Shown here piece by piece: positions 62,243-64,000 of a stretch of 64,000 nucleotides of DNA (position 1 is its first letter; every line of letters starts with the position of its first letter). A model generated the notes under the pieces. It was not told where the DNA came from, searched no databases, and saw nothing but the letters and a program-made list of their open reading frames with translations. Location of the stretch: contig JAPOPW010000055.1 in assembly GCA_026712715.1 (NCBI GenBank), positions 1 through 64,000 on the forward strand, in the 5' to 3' direction. This DNA comes from Immundisolibacterales bacterium. Lineage in GTDB: Bacteria; Pseudomonadota; Gammaproteobacteria; HK1. A program made the translations under genes and the position numbers.

Positions 62243-64000
62243 GGTGAATCCTCGATGCTGATGATGAGGTTGCCCGCCTCGTCCGGGCGGGCGGTGCTGC
62301 CGGGAGGGACGACCGTCGTCGAGTCGCGCTGAAGGACCACCGCGGGGCCGGAGAACAGTTCGCCGACCGGCAGCCGATCGCGAAGATAGAACGTCATCTC
62401 GACGTCGGCGAGCGCGCCGCCCGCGGTGCGGAAGACTCCGCGCCCGCTTCGCACCCGCGCCGCCGCGAGCGACTCGCCGCGGGGCGCGCGCGGGGCTCCG
62501 ATGGTCGGGGTGTGCCCGACCCCGACCACCCGCACGTTCACGATCTCGATGGGGCTTTCCTCGAACTCGTGCCCGTACTCGGCCCGGTGCTGTTCGTGGA
62601 AACGGCGAAAGAGCTCCCCGGCCTCCGCCGTCCCGATGTCGCCGGCCGGGAACGGGACCCGGAGCTCGTAGCCCTGGCCGACGTAGCGAAGATCCCCCGA
62701 ACGTTCGAAGCCGACCTCCGCCCGGTCCACCCCGTCGTCCCGGAACTGGCTCGCCAGCCCGGACTCGACCGCCGCGAGATCGGAATTGAGCCGGGCGAGG
62801 TCGAGATCGCTGCTCACCTGGAATTCGGTCTTGACCGCATCGTAGCGAAGCTCCGTGGTCAGGAGCCCGACCGCGGAGGTGATCCCGGGGAACGGAGGGA
62901 CGATGACCTCGGGGATCCCGAGCCGTGCCGCCACCTCCACCGCGTGGAGCGGCCCCGCCCCACCGAACGCGACGAGCGAGAAGTCGCGCGGGTCGACTCC
63001 CTTTTGCACCGTGCGCGAGCTGATCGCGTTCGCCATGTTGGCGTTGACGATGGCGACCACCCCTTCCGCCGCCTCACGCTCGTCGAGCTCCAGGGCACCC
63101 GCCAGCCGGGCGACGACGGATCGTGCGGCCCCTTCGTCGAGGGCCATCTCGCCGCCGAGGAAGTAGTCGCGGTCGAGCCGGCCGAGCACCACGTTGGCGT
63201 CGGTGACGGTCGGCTCGGTGCCGCCCCGACCGTAGGCGGCCGGCCCCGGCACCGCGCCGGCGCTCTCCGGCCCCACCCGGAATCCCCCGCCCGGGTCGAC
63301 CCGGGCGATCGAGCCGCCGCCCGCCCCGATGGTGTGGATGTCGATCATCGAGACGAGCACGGGATAGCCGGCAATCCAGGTGTCGCGCGCCGTCGCCTCG
63401 GCGAAGCGGCCCTCGTCGACGATGCCGATGTCGGCGGACGTCCCCCCCATGTCGAAGGTGATGAGCTTGCGCCGCCCCGAGAGCTCGCCCGTCCATCGTC
63501 CGCCGAGGACTCCCGCCGCCGGCCCCGAGAGCAGGGTGGAGACCGGGCGCTCGGACACCGTCCGCACCGTCGCCACCCCGCCGTTCGAGCTCATGACGTG
63601 AAGCTCCGCCGCGACTCCCGCCTCGTCCATGCGAGCGCCGATCCGGCCCATGTAGTCACGCATCTTCGGCCCGATGAAGGCGTTCATCGCGGTGGTCGTG
63701 AACCGTTCGAACTCGCGGAACTGCGGAGACACCGAGGCGGAGGTGGTCACGAAACACGAAGGGTGCTCCTCGCGCACGATGGCCGCCGCCCGCTCCTCGT
63801 GAGACGGGTCGACCCAGGAGAAGAGGAAGCAGACCGCGATCGCCTCGACACCGTCGTCCCGGAGCCGGCGGGCCGCCCGGCGCACCGCCTCCTCGTCGAG
63901 GGGGACGAGCACCTCGCCCGCGGGCGGGGTGATGCGCTCCGGGACGGTGAGGCGGTGACGGCGGCGCACGAACGGGCGGTCCTGCCACGGAATCTCCTGC
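62239..64000 (-). CDS. hyuA: Hydantoinase/oxoprolinase A subunit (HyuA), N terminus outside the window
   Basis: At least 587 residues; the frame stays open to the right edge, so the N-terminal sugar-kinase-like P-loop (GVDVGGT) is not visible. Present are FSWVDPSHEERAAAIVREEHP, NAFIGPKMRDYMGR, GPAAGVLGGRW, ITFDMGGTSADIGIVDEG (the second ATP/phosphate motif) and VAFGGAGPLHAVEVAARLG, all HyuA hallmarks, and the C terminus IIVPPG-like segment VPPGSTARPDEAGNLIISIE. The GTG at 63969 used by the ORF track is internal. Operon with hyuB downstream through an ATGA overlap. Confidence 0.9.
   Translation of the reverse strand, partial: QEIPWQDRPFVRRRHRLTVPERITPPAGEVLVPLDEEAVRRAARRLRDDGVEAIAVCFLFSWVDPSHEERAAAIVREEHPSCFVTTSASVSPQFREFERFTTTAMNAFIGPKMRDYMGRIGARMDEAGVAAELHVMSSNGGVATVRTVSERPVSTLLSGPAAGVLGGRWTGELSGRRKLITFDMGGTSADIGIVDEGRFAEATARDTWIAGYPVLVSMIDIHTIGAGGGSIARVDPGGGFRVGPESAGAVPGPAAYGRGGTEPTVTDANVVLGRLDRDYFLGGEMALDEGAARSVVARLAGALELDEREAAEGVVAIVNANMANAISSRTVQKGVDPRDFSLVAFGGAGPLHAVEVAARLGIPEVIVPPFPGITSAVGLLTTELRYDAVKTEFQVSSDLDLARLNSDLAAVESGLASQFRDDGVDRAEVGFERSGDLRYVGQGYELRVPFPAGDIGTAEAGELFRRFHEQHRAEYGHEFEESPIEIVNVRVVGVGHTPTIGAPRAPRGESLAAARVRSGRGVFRTAGGALADVEMTFYLRDRLPVGELFSGPAVVLQRDSTTVVPPGSTARPDEAGNLIISIEDSP

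Overview
The window is very GC-rich and densely coded. Its housekeeping core identifies the host as a gammaproteobacterium or close relative. The order ychF-pth-rplY-prs-tRNA-Gln-ispE-lolB-TPR gene / prfA-prmC-moeB is the classical gammaproteobacterial arrangement, and LolB is a beta/gammaproteobacterial protein. The surrounding genes (TauD- and PhyH-type dioxygenases, luciferase-like oxidoreductases, several ABC importers, toxin-antitoxin debris, HyuAB) suggest an uncultured, perhaps host-associated or marine lineage. That last point is inference.

Left part (1-6.2 kb): the tail of an oligopeptide-type ABC ATPase, an acylating (sulfo)acetaldehyde dehydrogenase with a TauD-like dioxygenase, an intact VapBC module, an aminoglycoside-phosphotransferase-fold kinase that appears to have lost its middle third, a P-loop pantothenate/fructo-kinase-like protein and a ketose 3-epimerase-like isomerase.

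Accessory island (about 6.4-13.9 kb): an orphan antitoxin, a tyrosine recombinase with altered catalytic residues, a whole two-component system in one polypeptide (GAF-PAS-HisKA-HATPase-REC-winged helix), a shattered second recombinase, the tail of an outer-membrane beta-barrel protein, an HhH-like protein, and the left end of an IS21-type element whose broken istA runs into the tail of a VapC toxin.

Transport and metabolism block (14-34 kb): a Rbs/Lsr-type sugar importer with a double operator-like repeat upstream and a strong hairpin after the binding-protein gene; an MFS exporter; two luciferase-like monooxygenases around coaE, separated by a 195-bp MITE-like element with terminal inverted repeats and a 9-bp target duplication; a MalEFGK-type importer; a collapsed acyl-CoA ligase relic; a proline-racemase-family enzyme; a PhyH dioxygenase fused to HEAT repeats; and an M20 peptidase.

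Housekeeping block (34-46 kb): ychF, pth, rplY, prs, tRNA-Gln(TTG), ispE, lolB and a TPR protein on the minus strand, divergent from prfA, prmC, moeB and ubiD on the plus strand. hemA, normally next to prfA here, is absent.

Right part (46-64 kb): an MSHA-like type IV pilus/type II secretion operon on the minus strand. It runs from a secretin fused to a TPR domain through an assembly ATPase, inner-membrane platform, PilM/N-like and PilO-like proteins, a large minor-pilin-like protein and two pseudopilins. It is followed on the plus strand by nfeD, floA and a small partner gene, and then by hyuB-hyuA on the minus strand, hyuA running off the right edge.
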